From positions 100,656,749-100,720,748 of the forward strand of contig NC_092344.1 of assembly GCF_963676685.1 (NCBI RefSeq): DNA of 64,000 nt, given 5' to 3'. Origin of the DNA: Mytilus edulis. Taxonomy: Eukaryota > Mollusca > Bivalvia > Mytilida > Mytilidae. Below, in pieces: positions 1 to 12,100 of this stretch (the stretch's first letter is position 1; every line of letters begins with the position of its first letter). The notes beneath the pieces were generated by a model. The model was given only the letters and a program-made list of their open reading frames with translations, was not told where the DNA came from and ran no database searches. Both the position numbers and the translations under genes were made by a program.

Positions 1-884
1 GGCACTGTAGTAGTGATGCTGCTTAGAAATGGAAAGTCTTACAATATAGGAATACTGAAATCTTCCCTTTTTATTGTCAAGTTTATTTCTTAGCCGATCT
101 TCATTGTCAGTTTCAGGATTAATGTCAAAATATGAAGCATATTTAGCTGAATTTGTTGTTGAAAGGGACAGATGCGTTCAACTTCACCAAATATGAATTA
201 TTTATTAGTGAGAGGACGTCATATTTAATACGGAATAAATAGATAAAAGAATTATCATAGTTTCCTAAAAAATGCATGTATGAAGTCAATCTCAAATGAA
301 TAAAATCAACCAGTCGACAAGAAGAAAAACTTCTCATTAAAATTTTAACATTATACTGCAGATTGTATGAAAATGCTTTAAATGCAAGTTTTCATGTGCT
401 GCAATAACTAATTTCTAAATGTCATATTTCAAATTCAATAATTAAATAGAAAATAGGCTAATTTTAACAATTATACATTAAGCTGAGAAGAAAGACTTTG
501 TAGCAATAAAATGTGTATAAGAAAATGTCGATTATTTCGCATAGTGCATATAAACATTGATAATATTTTTTTATTGCATACACATAAATGAGAGAGATTG
601 AAACCATAACAATTCGGAAACATTTGTATATTGAGGAAGAAAATATATAACAAAGAAGAAAATAAAATTTTATTGATTGGAAATTTTAAGGTGAATATAT
701 ATCTTTATGTAAAAAAAAATCTCTAAGCAGTGAAATAAGACGTGTTGGTTCTTTTAACACGTGACTGATCCCCGCTGATTTGAACCATACCTAATAAAAC
801 TTACAAATTACTGAATTACCAGAAAATATTTGTCTGAAAAAGGCATGTTTTTACCTCGAAAGGTCACACCACCAAGAAGGTTTC
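1..884. other. AT-rich intergenic DNA, no gene seen
   Basis: I see no coding similarity, splice structure or clear repeat here. The short ORFs in this stretch have AT-driven composition and no recognisable motif. Confidence 0.5.
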
Positions 885-1094
885 TTGGTATATGAAAAGT
901 TTTGGAAAAAGGAATCTCACTTCGTACCCCGAAATTTTACCACTTATTTGAAAATGTCTCAACGTGGAAACGAGCCATCATATATATCTAATTCTACCAT
1001 TATAGCCCTTGTGGGAATGTTTGCCCTTATTAAATGTTTTACTTTGCTTCGTAATTTTGGCAAACGGTATACAGAAGATAAAGAAATAAAATAA
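885..1094 (+). CDS. possible small single-pass membrane protein ORF (doubtful)
   Basis: This is a short open frame. If translation starts at the internal ATG at 954, the product is 46 residues: a polar N-terminus, one hydrophobic stretch (about STIIALVGMFALIKCFTLL) that could span a membrane, and a short basic/acidic tail before TAA. I do not recognise the family. The composition is more protein-like than most short ORFs nearby, and an A precedes the ATG at -3. There is no visible splice partner or conserved neighbour, so it may be a chance ORF. No function is proposed. Confidence 0.2.
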   Translation: MVYEKFWKKESHFVPRNFTTYLKMSQRGNEPSYISNSTIIALVGMFALIKCFTLLRNFGKRYTEDKEIK

Positions 1095-1254
1095 TAAACA
1101 GAAAAAAAGATCACCAAAAAAATGGATTCTAGTCATGAACTATATTCTAGTCTAATATAAAAATAAGGAAACACACATATACGTAAAAGAGACGGAAAGT
1201 CAATGCTCTAAAATGGGACCCTAATTTAGAAATGTATAAATGTATGAGGTTACC

Positions 1255-1605
1255 ATTGTAGAAGATAAAATTGAGAATGCAAATGGGGAATGTGCCAAAG
1301 AGACAACAACCCGACCATAGAAAAAAACAACAGCAGAGGGTCACCAACAGGTCTTCAATGTAGCGAGAAATTCCCGCACCCGGAGGCGTCCTTCAACTGG
1401 CCTTTAAACAAATATATACTAGTTCAGTGATAATGAACGCCATACTAATTTCCAAATTGTACACAAGAAACTAAAATTAAAATAATACAAGACTAACAAA
1501 GTCCAGAGGCTCCTGACTTGGGACAGGCGCAAAAATGCGGCGGGGTTAAACATGTTGAGATCTCAACCCTCCCCCTATACCTCTAGCCAATGTAGAAAAG
1601 TAAAT
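1255..1605 (-). repeat. dispersed mussel-type repeat, near full-length copy
   Basis: This block runs from about AAAATTGAGAATGCAAATGG through a CCCGACCATAG motif and a GC-rich middle (CCCGCACCCGGAGGCGTCC) to the ACCCTCCCCCTATACC end. A fragment of the same family, with the same CCCGACCATAG core, lies at about 15310-15397. From memory this sequence is very common in Mytilus; its class (SINE or LINE tail) is not settled here, and the strand is arbitrary. Confidence 0.6.
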
Positions 1606-1769
1606 GCACATTAATAAATGTGAGCGACGCAGGCTCGATAATTCAATTGGTGAACAATAAATGATTAATAAAAGGTTCATTGGAATCCACGAAATCAAAA
1701 CTACCAAATTATTGACAAAGATACATCTTCATCAGTCCATAAAAGGTAAATATGAATTCTTATGTAATT

Positions 1770-2060
1770 ACAAGAGTGCATACGCTGAAATGTCGCGCCT
1801 GCTTTTTAACTGATTGATTTTAAGCATAAATTTTTAGTGGTATTATTTTACCAAAAGTATCACATAAACTAAAACTTATCAAAGATCCATGACAATGAGA
1901 CCAATGTCAGATAACCCCCAACCAGACAGACATAATGCGCCTTACAATAATTCTAAATACCAAATAGTGTTGTCTTATTGCACATCAACAGAAGTTGACC
2001 GTTGTGAAATCTTGAAAACTAACAAGAAGAGACAATAATGGTACATCAACATTGTAAGCG
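1770..2060 (+). repeat. diverged 5' fragment of Helitron-like family B
   Basis: It starts ACAAGAGTGCATACGCTGAAATGTC, close to the left end of the full copies at 40741 and 57017, and keeps eroded versions of the ACCATGAAAATGAGGTCA unit. It loses similarity after about 2060, so it is an old, truncated copy. Confidence 0.55.
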
Positions 2061-2620
2061 TCTCCTGCTATTCATGCATCACCCGACATGTGTATATCTG
2101 CTTCAGCTTGATAATTTCTCTGCTAAGAAAAACGATATCAGCCAATCCGATGCCGCAGTCATCGTGCTTATAAGACTTTGAATCCATGGGAAACACATGC
2201 AAAACAAGATATCCGTGGATGTGCATTCTGCAAAACACATTGACAAAGCTGAAAGTGTGCTAGTTCAGGTTTCACAAAACGTGGTTGTTGTGCTTAGACC
2301 AGATTTTACATTAAACGATGAATTTGAAAAAAATCAGGACAAGTGTAACAGATCCTGCCACCAAAACATGATGTGAAGTAATAAATAATTGACTTGTTCG
2401 GTCCTTGTGGGAAATTTTGGATAATTCAGTAGAAACTTTAACGAATGCAAGCCTTAAAATTCAGTACTTGTGATAGGTAATACTGTTCTGTTGTTCAACA
2501 CTTTCAATTGTTAAGTACTTGTAAATAGTTCATTCAATAAAATGAATTTCAGGCATTTTGTAAAATGCATTTTGTATATGCCATTCAATTTTGCAAGGCA
2601 ATTTGAACTAGACTGTTTGC
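2061..2620. other. no gene seen
   Basis: AT-rich sequence between two decayed repeat fragments. No coding frame, RNA gene or clear repeat was recognised. Confidence 0.4.
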
Positions 2621-2624
2621 CCAA

Positions 2625-2974
2625 TAACCCCTTAAAGTAAATCCCAACCTTCTATTTATGGTATTAAACATTGTGGTACAGTATCAGAAAAATTGAAATA
2701 CTAATACACAACTTTTTGTCCTGAAACTATATAAATGCTGATTTTTGCCCCTTTGGGCCCCTAATTCCTAAACCTTTGGGACCAAAACCCCATAATCAAT
2801 CCCAAGCTCCCTTTAGTGGTTATAAACATTGTGTTAAAATTATATTGATTTCTTTTTACTTATTCAAAAGTTATTATTATCCGTAAACAATCAGTCTTCG
2901 GACGACGCTGACGACGACGACGTGATACCAATATACGACCAAATTTTTTTTAATTTTTGCGGTCGTATAAAAAC
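2625..2974 (+). repeat. 3' fragment of Helitron-like family A
   Basis: It shares with the copies at 51815 and 54771 the units TTGGGACCAAAA...CCCATAATCAATCCCAA, a GACGACGACG triplet run and the terminal stem ATACGAC...GGTCGTATAAAA at its right end. The 5' half is missing. Confidence 0.65.
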
Positions 2975-3279
2975 GCATGAAATAATTAGTGAGTGTATGA
3001 AATACCTGAATCTTATGTGTCGTAACTACAATTCCTGCGACTTTTCCGAACTGGCCACCCGCTGATTGATATTTAGCCACGTGTAGATAAGAGCAAAACA
3101 ACAGCAGGGTTTAAGAAAATATTGTAAGGTTTCCGCGGAACCCAGTGTCTCGCCTACTTTATGAAGCTAATAAATGTGTTAGGAACTTTAACTGTAGATT
3201 GTATATAATGTTAACTGGAAGAAAAACTACGTCAATACTTAAGTAACATACGGAAAAACAGGAAATATCCTTTTACAAA

Positions 3280-3475
3280 ATTTTCTTCTACATGTAGACT
3301 CTATCTTATGATCATAAACGAGCTTCTGTCCAAGTTTGGTAGAAATCCAGGATAGCTTAAGAAAGTTATTAAAATTTCAAAAACTTTAACCACAGAGTGA
3401 ATATTGGTGCACGCCGCCGACGACGGAATGTAGGATCGCTATGTCTCGCTTTTTCGACAAAAGTCGAAAGCACGA
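3280..3475 (+). repeat. 3' end of a third Helitron-like repeat family with subterminal hairpin
   Basis: A CGCCGCCGACGACGG triplet-like tract is followed by GGATCGCTATGTCTCGC and then a stem-loop at 3449-3470 (CTTTTTCGACAAAAGTCGAAAG). This is the same layout as the ends of families A and B: a GC-rich triplet tract, then a hairpin a few bases from the end. Only the right-hand part is present. Confidence 0.5.
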
Positions 3476-3479
3476 CAAA

Positions 3480-3960
3480 AATAAAGAATGAGCAACACGA
3501 ACCCCACAAAAGACTAGGGCGATGTCATGTGCTCCGGAAGGGTAAGAAGACCCTGCTCCAATGTGGCATCCGTCGTGTTGTTCGTTTTAGAATAAACCCG
3601 GTAAAAAGTATAATTCGTTATGTCACATTTGGAGAAATGAAGACTGCATTGTATTTAATTTTACGACATTATGAACATATCCGCTATCATCTGTGAAACG
3701 GATATTTCATAACGATCAACCAACTCGTGATGACATCCGTCAATTGTACTAAGGGATGATTTCAACTTCACCACTTAAAACTCTTGGTTTGATAGCTTCA
3801 ATATGAGCAGCAACTCTCTATCAAGGATCCATGTTAGAAATTGCAAGCTCTTAAATATCGTATCAACTGGGCGATATATACTCCGAATAATCGACATTGC
3901 TGGAATGTTGCTACATAAGATTGAAAAGAAGACGAAATGTCTGAAATCATCTCTTAGTTC
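3480..3960 (-). pseudogene. decayed reverse-transcriptase-element 3' region
   Basis: Read on the minus strand this matches the region at 17440-17900 (strings such as TTCTTGATAGAGGGTTGCTG, GAAATCATCCCTT and AACCGTTTCACAGATG in eroded form). It is a broken copy of the same retroelement remnant; related minus-strand pieces lie at about 20800-21420 and 28690-28990. No intact frame remains. Confidence 0.45.
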
Positions 3961-3986
3961 GTAAAGTTTCTAGATGTAAGTCAAGA

Positions 3987-4433
3987 TAGTATGAAATTCA
4001 AAACAGTGTAGCTGTGGCCATTGATTGACACATTAAAATCATTCATTGACTGGGACAATTTAGGTGAACGTTTGTATGTAACGACCAATGCTCACTATGT
4101 ACTTTTTAAAGACACTTAAACTATGGGGTCACCAAAGGTTCTCAACACCTAAATAAAGTAATTCGAAAAATTAATCAGAAATAACACGATATTTTGATTT
4201 ATATCAATTATATAAATCAAAACACAAAGGTTATTCCTGATTAATTTTTCGAATTATTTTATAATTAAAGGCGTTAAGAAACCTTTGTTGACTCCACAGT
4301 TTAAATGTCTATCGTAGGTACGTCATGAACAGTGGTTGTTACAGACAAACGTTCACGTAAATTGTCCCAGTCAATGGATGATTTTGATGGGTCAATCAAT
4401 GGCCACAGCTACACTGTTTTGAATTTCATACTA
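3987..4433. repeat. 447-bp palindrome (foldback element)
   Basis: The left arm starts TAGTATGAAATTC at 3987 and the right arm ends GAATTTCATACTA at 4433. Inner blocks match too: CTGTGGCCATTGATTGAC against GTCAATCAATGGCCACAG, and CATTGACTGGGACAATTTA against TAAATTGTCCCAGTCAATG. The centre is near 4210 in an AT-rich TTTGATTTATATCAATTATA tract. The arms are about 215 bp each with scattered mismatches. No ORF or transposase is present, so a non-autonomous foldback element is the likeliest reading. Confidence 0.85.
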
Positions 4434-4439
4434 TGAGGC

Positions 4440-6260
4440 AGCCTTAACTTTATCTGTATCATGTATTCCAAGTTTAATGGGATAGATCATAGTCAACCAA
4501 TTTTGAATTGTTTTGTGAGAGAACATCATCTATACAGCTAAAAGTAAGTCAGACGGATCCAAAAGAATTTACATGTTACAACTCACCACCATCAAACTGC
4601 GACCAAATATGACATCATTTCATTCAGTAATACAATAAAGGTGTAACGAAAATTCAATGCATTGGAAAACAGGATGTTACATTCCATCACTTTCAAGCTT
4701 CTGCCAAAATATGAAGTCACTTTATTTTTGTAGTACTTGAAAAAAAGTATGGCGAAAATATTTTGACTTATAGAAAGATGGAAACAGTGGATGCAATAAG
4801 TCCATATGAGTAGGGATATAATTCGGTTGAATGTGAGGTAGAACCCGTTTCCCCTCGTATCTTTGCAATAAGATCGGGGTAATTGCTCCCCATTCCGCCG
4901 CCTGTAGTAAACTATATAGATATTTGCCCCGAGAAATATCTTTACCGAATTAATTTTTATATTTGATCAATGATACTAGTAATCCGTTCTTGACTTTATA
5001 AAATTACAGAGGCGTTTTGTTATTTGTATTGCGGGATAGGGTTGTGAAGTGCATTCGTAAGTCATTTAGTTTCATTCCAAGCAAGCTGCTTCTTAAAAAA
5101 AAAACGGTATATACGAGTAAAAGCACAAAAACTTGAAGAAGTTTACTCGAGTGTCTCTGGTTTACGTACAATTGAATATCATCTATAGAAAAGTCGAGAT
5201 TACGTCAGAATTTAATCAACTAATTTCATATTTAAAAAAAATCAGTGTTAATAATAACTTAAAATAAAACATAAAAATGTCATGGTTTGTTACATAACAG
5301 TTATAAAAAATATATAACAATACATGTATGCATGATCTAACAAGTGATAAATCATATTCATAATAGTATAAATAATGATACATTCATTAAAACTAACAGT
5401 AGACCAAAATATATCAGTATAACACGAATGCCCGCGTTCATGGCAGAAAAGATTCTTACATAAGTCAAAATTTTATAACAACTAAATGCAAACATATACA
5501 AACAATTGCTCAAATAGTTGAAGAAATGCGGGTTGTGATTACGAAATCATTGTAAACTTTGAAAATACTTTATTCGAAATCTTGTTGATCGAAATCAAAG
5601 TTTTCAATGAAGTCGACTTTATATTGAATCGTTTATGCATTTTTTTTCTAACCTTTCGTAGTTTTCATTTTATGATAAAACCGTAATTCTGAAGCAACCC
5701 GAGCTATGTGATTAACATTTACCAGATTTATACAGCTATATTTTAAATTCTGAAATCTAAGAAAACAATTGACGAATTAGTCTTGTTAATCATTAAAAGA
5801 AGAAAATTCTTCAAAATTCCTTTAAAATTTACTTCCACTAAGTAGATGCCAATGCTGGACTTTTAGTTCCAGTAAGTTTTATTTGAAGGGTGCTTAGACC
5901 ATTGTAAATATTTACCACGTACACTAGTATGGTTAGTTATAGAATACTAGAGATCTTTGCTCTTCAGACAGTTGCTCCGAATTGTTTTTGGCCATTCTGT
6001 AACGCGCTTTTTCACATGTGTCTCCGTGTTTTAAAGTAGTACATCTGCGACCATGTAAAATATTGGCTCAGAACGTTTATTCCCAGTGACGGTTAAACCG
6101 AAAAAAAATTTATATAATCAGCAAATTTCATTTCCATTTTTAAATAAGTAACAGGAGTTATGTTGGCTTATTAGTAGACTTTTCCGAAATAATCACCAAG
6201 ACTGATAAAGCAAAGTGTGAATATTAAAACAATGAGAACCATTTTAACCGACGAAAAATG
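4440..6260. other. intergenic DNA downstream of GAREM, no gene seen
   Basis: Very AT-rich sequence with no recognised coding region. Part of it, together with 6354-6893, may be the GAREM 3' untranslated region. TTTATT at 6076-6081 reads AATAAA on the minus strand, a possible but unproven poly(A) signal. Confidence 0.4.
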
Positions 6261-6353
6261 CACAGGCACTTGTCTCAGAAAAAAATTCCTATATACTCAC
6301 CTTAATACAATTAAGGTATATACGGGAAAAGATTTCTGAGGCAAGTGACTGTG
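6261..6353. repeat. short inverted repeat (foldback hairpin)
   Basis: CACAGGCACTTGTCTCAGAAA at 6261 is mirrored by TTTCTGAGGCAAGTGACTGTG ending at 6353, and the inner parts (CCTATATAC / GTATATACGGG) also pair. The loop is CTTAATACAATTAAG. It lies in the probable 3' flank of GAREM. Confidence 0.75.
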
Positions 6354-6893
6354 GAAAAATGGTGGCAATATGTCATACTGGCCTTATGACTTAAAAATTT
6401 GAAAATCTACACATATTACAAAGCTGACTAGAACTATCATTAAATATATTTTCTATTATAAAATTTGTGTTATTGCGTTATATGTGCATAATTTATCTGT
6501 ACTTAAAAAGTAAGTCTTACAAAAATTGCAGTCATGTTTCCAGAATACATTACTTAGTAATACTTTACCCTCGAACTAATCAAATTAAAAAAACGACAAT
6601 ATATTAATGATGATACATGTACCCTTTGGTTTAGACTCGCACTCTCCTGTGTAAATTTGCAATTTCGTACGTCAAACTTCTTGAGGCTGCCTGTATTTTT
6701 GCTGCCTTTACAACTAAATCATGAGTTTTTCGTGAAGGCTATAAATTACCCGTCAGTTTTAACATGTCAATCTCAACACTTAAGTATCCAAAAAATGTCT
6801 TTAACCGAAACTTTGTCTATCTTAGTCATACGAAAAATGACTAAGCAGGTCGCACTTTACTCTTCAGAGACATTTCCCGTTTGCACCAGGTAT

Positions 6894-9103
6894 TTACTTC
6901 TTCTTCGGTCGCCAACCATTGATAAAATCAACTATTTTTTTGATTTCTAAAGCATTCAGTTCAGGGAATCCTTCTCTTAATAATTTTTTGTCCAATGAGC
7001 AAAGCAAGTTTCCGTCTATTTGTTCGTTTGCGAGTCTGATAACAACACGGTCCTTCATTCCGATATACCTCATTGATTTGGATACTTCGTTGACAGTTAA
7101 GCCAACTAGATCATTCGGAGGTAACCATCCATCATCAATATATTCCGAGTATTCACTATAACTAAACTCACTGTCACCATGAAATCCATAGTCCCCAGAT
7201 ATTGCCGAGTCGTTTCCTCTATAGATATCACTAAAACCAGAATTGGACGCCGCTCGTGGATACCGACGATTATCCTGATCACTTGACAGCACATATGAAG
7301 CAGACCTAACATATTCTGTTGGAAAAGAACGAGACTCTCGAAGTCCTTCATTTTCAGTATAGTCATCAACATTGTTTGGAACTACCGAATTGAGTGCTTC
7401 CTTGCTTTGTCTTAGATCATTGATCGAGTCATGATAATTAAATACATCCATCACATTACGAATACGACGAGAGTTGTGACTTCGAACAGTTGCATTAGCT
7501 GGGAAATTTAAATTTTTCTGAGATCTCGATTTCGTTCGGTTCCAATCAGACATTGATCGCGTTTCTAAATTTTGATCATCGTTAAATATTCTTTCGTCAA
7601 ATGAACTTTTTCGTTTTGTTTCTGCTAGTGCAGTAGCTCTATATGGCGACGAATATATTTGATTTCTGTTTGCATTATTTGAATAACTATCGAATTCATC
7701 ATAATCTGGTATGTTACCGGGAATTGCACTACGTACTTTACGAGCACGAATTTGTTTGGCGTTTTCTTTAGGTGCAACTGGTGGTTTTGTTCTTACAACA
7801 CCACTTGTCCCATATGGATTTTCTGACCGCATTTTTTGTTTGACCTGAGCTGGACACATATAACCATCTTCTTCATCTCCGTGTGATCCATATAGTTTAT
7901 TATGATGTTGTGATGACGGAGGTTGAGGTGCTGGAGGTAGTTCTTCGTAAACAGCATCGCTATAATGACCCGTTCTTGGTGAAGACGTGCTATTTGGAAC
8001 AGGCGGAAGATCACGATTTTGCACAGGATATTGCCGCATCATGCCGTATGATGCTGATTTTGAGTTGTCTTGAAAATTATTTGAACACTGATCTATGGAA
8101 TCAAATTCAGAAATAAATTTAGGGTTATTTGATGCGGAATCAGTTTTTGCAGTTGTTCCACCGTTGTTTTCATCTTCATCCCCTACCTGAAAAAAATCTT
8201 CCAAATTCATATCACTTTTACTTAGTCTAGAGGAAAATACACCCGCAGTCTGTAAAGCTTTTAAACTAGCACGTTCTTTTTTACTTTTTGCTCTGACACT
8301 CAGTTTATCTAATATACCACTACCTTTTGATTTTTTGTTCACTTTTACTCGCATTGGTAACATAGGATCTGAGGTCTCATTCATATATAATGGATCTGGT
8401 ATCATTTCGGTGTTCGGTGAGTCTACATCATCCTGTTCAATGCGTTCGCGATATCGCTGTGATTTCCTGCTCTTAGTCATACCCTTTACTAACCGGATGT
8501 CAGCATCAGCTGGGATTTCATACATTGCATTTCTGTCGCCCGTTGTAGAAAATTTAGCAACACCAACCACTTCTTCATCTTGAACCCCCTTAAGAATTAT
8601 CATACCATTTGGTACAATAGTTTGATTTTCTTGTTCGATATCCTGTACAAGTTGTGCTTTGACTGGTAATTTGAATGCCATGACTAGATCGTGAAGTTCA
8701 TAGACTGCATCATAGTTACATGACGACACATCACCGACTGGACTAAAAAGACCTGTCATTATTAACGGAACCATAATTTCTTTACCCTGATCATCAAAAC
8801 ATTGCAGATATTTCAGTTCTTGGTCTTTTTTGTGATGTTTACTAGATTTCAGAATTCGTTTAAAAAACGTTCGCATTGAAGATTTTCCTTTCTTTTGGTC
8901 CATGTAGACAATGCCAGTGATTAAAACATCTCCTGGTTTCACTTCTAAAGGCTGCCAGCTACTTGGACCATTTTCATTAGTTAAGTGATATCCAACTATG
9001 GATGTCCGTACCAAAAACTTTTTGGGTTTTACGTTTGCTATTGATTGTATGGAATCGAAATATTCAACCGCCCTTCCGTCTTCTGGAAGCACTTCAAACC
9101 AGC
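6894..9103 (-). CDS. GAREM: GAREM coding exon 2 (rest of CABIT, linker, SAM domain, stop)
   Basis: This exon gives residues 127-862 and ends in TAA at 6896-6894. The open frame continues upstream of the GTG at 9092 to the acceptor, adding GC-TGG-TTT-GAA, so the GTG is an internal valine and not a start. The CABIT part runs to about residue 335. The linker has SH3-type proline motifs (DLPPVPNSTSSPR; ELPPAPQPP at about 515; TKPPVAPKENAKQIRARK at about 566) and SH2-type tyrosines: YEEL at about 512 and YSNN, a GRB2-like YxN, at about 600. The SAM domain begins near DGWLPPNDL and includes the GLTVNEV and LDKKLLREGF helices. Short ORFs on the plus strand here are antisense shadows. Confidence 0.9.
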
Positions 9104-12100
9104 CTACAAGTAAACACCAAAGACAATCAGATTTATATTAAGATTCGTAATAGCTTTTGGGTGGAAAGATTGTTATTATCTGACATCTTCAACATGATTG
9201 GATGGAATCATTCGGCACAATCTAATACCTAAATTTACAATTTTGATTTGATAACAATCAACAATGCATTCGCCTTCAATTCGAGAAAAAAATCATTTGA
9301 CTTAAGGAACCATTACGACACAATAAATGCAGAGCGTCACGAAAGGCCCAATTTTGTTATATCCCGATGTAGCGCGAGTATGATAAAAGAATAAAATATT
9401 GAACAATAAAGCACAGTACTTCGCCACGTATGTAAGACAGGCTATAAAGGCGAACCCATACAGTTTATTTGTGCAATGTGAGCTCCTTCTTATTAGATGC
9501 ACCAAACATTTTTTTAACCATTGAGATCATGAGTGTGGACAGACAGGTAGAAAAAACACACTTAACTTCAGATACCTTAAGAATCATTCCACAAAAGTCT
9601 GGTTCAGAAAAAAATGATTGTAAAAGTTTATAATGACGACGACGAATGTCATGTGATGACAAAATCTGACATGACATTTTATGCCACATGATCACGAGAT
9701 AAAACTAAGATTTTAATCACATATACCAATCTTTTACACGTACATTTGTACTTTTTAACTGCGTTGCAAATCATGTAATAAAACTTAATGGCGTACTGAA
9801 GTATTTTAAAGGAAACTAAACTTGTTTTCATTAGATACCTTACAACATGTACAATTGTGTTCTTTATACTAATAGACTACGTTTTTCAATGGAGTAAAAC
9901 AAACTTAAATAAGTAGTGACAAAATGAAGTTAATTACATGGTTAATTATATGTTCAAATACCGTTTTGTATAATTTATTGAACTTGTTAGTGTTCTGCTT
10001 TACTACACATACATACCTACGCTTTACTATACATACATACATACATACATACATGTAGGTAACAGTTCTGTGTTTAAACAGTTAATGTATCATGTATTCA
10101 TTTGTTACAAATATTTGCTATTTGGAATTATATCTATATGTATTTATTTTTTGTGTATTTAAAACTTCTGTCTGTTTTGTCATGATCGTATATTTTTGTA
10201 ATATATATTTAGTATATATTGATTATACATGTACCTATATGTTGTAAAACATTTGGTTAATAAAGAATTGTAATTGTAATGTCTTAACTCGTGATACATG
10301 CATGTAAAACATGATAATGATATTAAAGCGAGAAATGAAATCATTGCTTCCATAAATTAATACTTACTGAAGGATTTACTACGTTATTTCTAAATGTGTA
10401 TACATTATATTGAAGCGTCCTTGGTCCAAATAGAGAATGGAAAGGACAGTTTTACATTTTGTAATAATATCTATATTACCAACAACTTGGATAACATTTA
10501 CTGAACTGCACACACAACCACTTAGTCAAAGAAATGCGAATTAAGATTCCAACTCGAAACAGTTATACACAATTGTAGCCATCTAGATGTCTATTTAGTT
10601 ATTTGTATCTCTGTATTGTTATCCCATCCTTTTATTCATATGGTTGACTTATCATTTTTATTATTTTAATTACATGGCAGATATTCAGGGATCCCCAAAC
10701 CCGTTATTAAGTATAAACTGTATTACAGTTTACATTTAGTTAAAGCTGGCCAGTGGGAACAGCTAGACCAATAAATTTACCGGATGATGGCCACAATCAA
10801 CAAACTGCATATTTTGCCATGACTTCGGTGCGCATATACCCCCCCCCCCCCCCCCCCCCCAAAAAAAAATAATATGTTTCTGGTTTTGTGAGGGGTTTGT
10901 TCCTGGTTTCGCTGCATCTGACAGAATGTTACACGACGCATAACATTTATTGAAAGTTATAAAAAGTGAGTGTTCAACAAATTCAAATGTCACATTCGTA
11001 TAACATAAGTTTTATCTCAATTATCGTACGCCATATAGACCAACTGAAATAGGGAAGGATATGTACTAAAAGAGCGAGCCTTTAAAATAAGATTGTGGGG
11101 GGAGTCGCCTGTCATTGAGACTGTGTTGTGGTGGATTCAAAATACCACAAATAAGCTCTATGGTAAATGGTGCAAAATCCTGCATTCAGGCAATCTTCAG
11201 CACACTTAATTTTTTAGATTAGACTTTGATAGTGTTCAATGTACGTATTATTTTGTGATGATTTCGCGTAAGCATGTGTGTGTACGTTGGTTCTGTATGA
11301 CTGAAATCGTAAATGGAGTATCAATTATTACTTATTTATGTACATTCTTCCCCTTTAACATGATTTTCCTTTTGTTATTCACATTAACACTGTAGTTCAA
11401 TAAGTCTTTTGTATGTCATTTCTACTATGTAATGTATATAATGGGTAGCCATTTGAGGTACAGTCTTAATTCGTGCATATTTGATAACCGATAAGTAAAT
11501 TAAATCATTTGGGGATATTTGTTCGTCTTGTTCAAACCGTTTCAAACATTCAGGAATATTTGATATAATCAAATACTTTATACGTTGGCAAACAATTAAA
11601 TTTACATTAATTTTAAAGGCATGATCAGCTAGTCCAACCGGGACATCTTCTTATTTATTGAGTCATATCTTATATTTACCCGACGTTTTAAAGTGACAAG
11701 CTGTCAAAATAAAATAATCATCTTATAATTTGTTTGTAGTTTTTCTTGACTAACACATGATTTTCGTCCAGAAGCTACAATTTGTATTTTGAAGCTTTTA
11801 AAGGTGATTGTTGGTATGGTTGATTTATATTAAATAAGTCCCTTAGGCTACCCATTAAGTTGTTCAAAAAAAAAGGTGAGAAAAATAAACCTACAGGACA
11901 CATTACCACTTTCTAAAGACACATTCAAACATGTATGCTAAAATAAATCAATTAGTTTGTTAAAAGAAAAGAGTTATAAAACCCATACCATACCGAAGTT
12001 TACCTTTGTATGTTATTGGGAGCTGAATTTCCTTTTCTGACGGTAAATATTCTGCTTGCTGTCGGTTCCACTGCATCCGGTGTACAATAATTATTTTACG

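Larger units (their letters stand above)
9104..11988 (-). other. GAREM: GAREM intron
   Basis: A 2.9-kb intron with GT/AG ends in phase 1. It contains a CATA microsatellite (10030-10056), a 22-C homopolymer (10839-10860) and otherwise AT-rich sequence. A minus-strand open stretch at about 11384-11640 is discussed as a finding. Confidence 0.8.

Noticed and set aside
6657-9232. Several plus-strand and off-frame ORFs over the GAREM exon
   Set aside because: They are antisense or shifted-frame shadows of the 732-codon GAREM exon and have no motifs.
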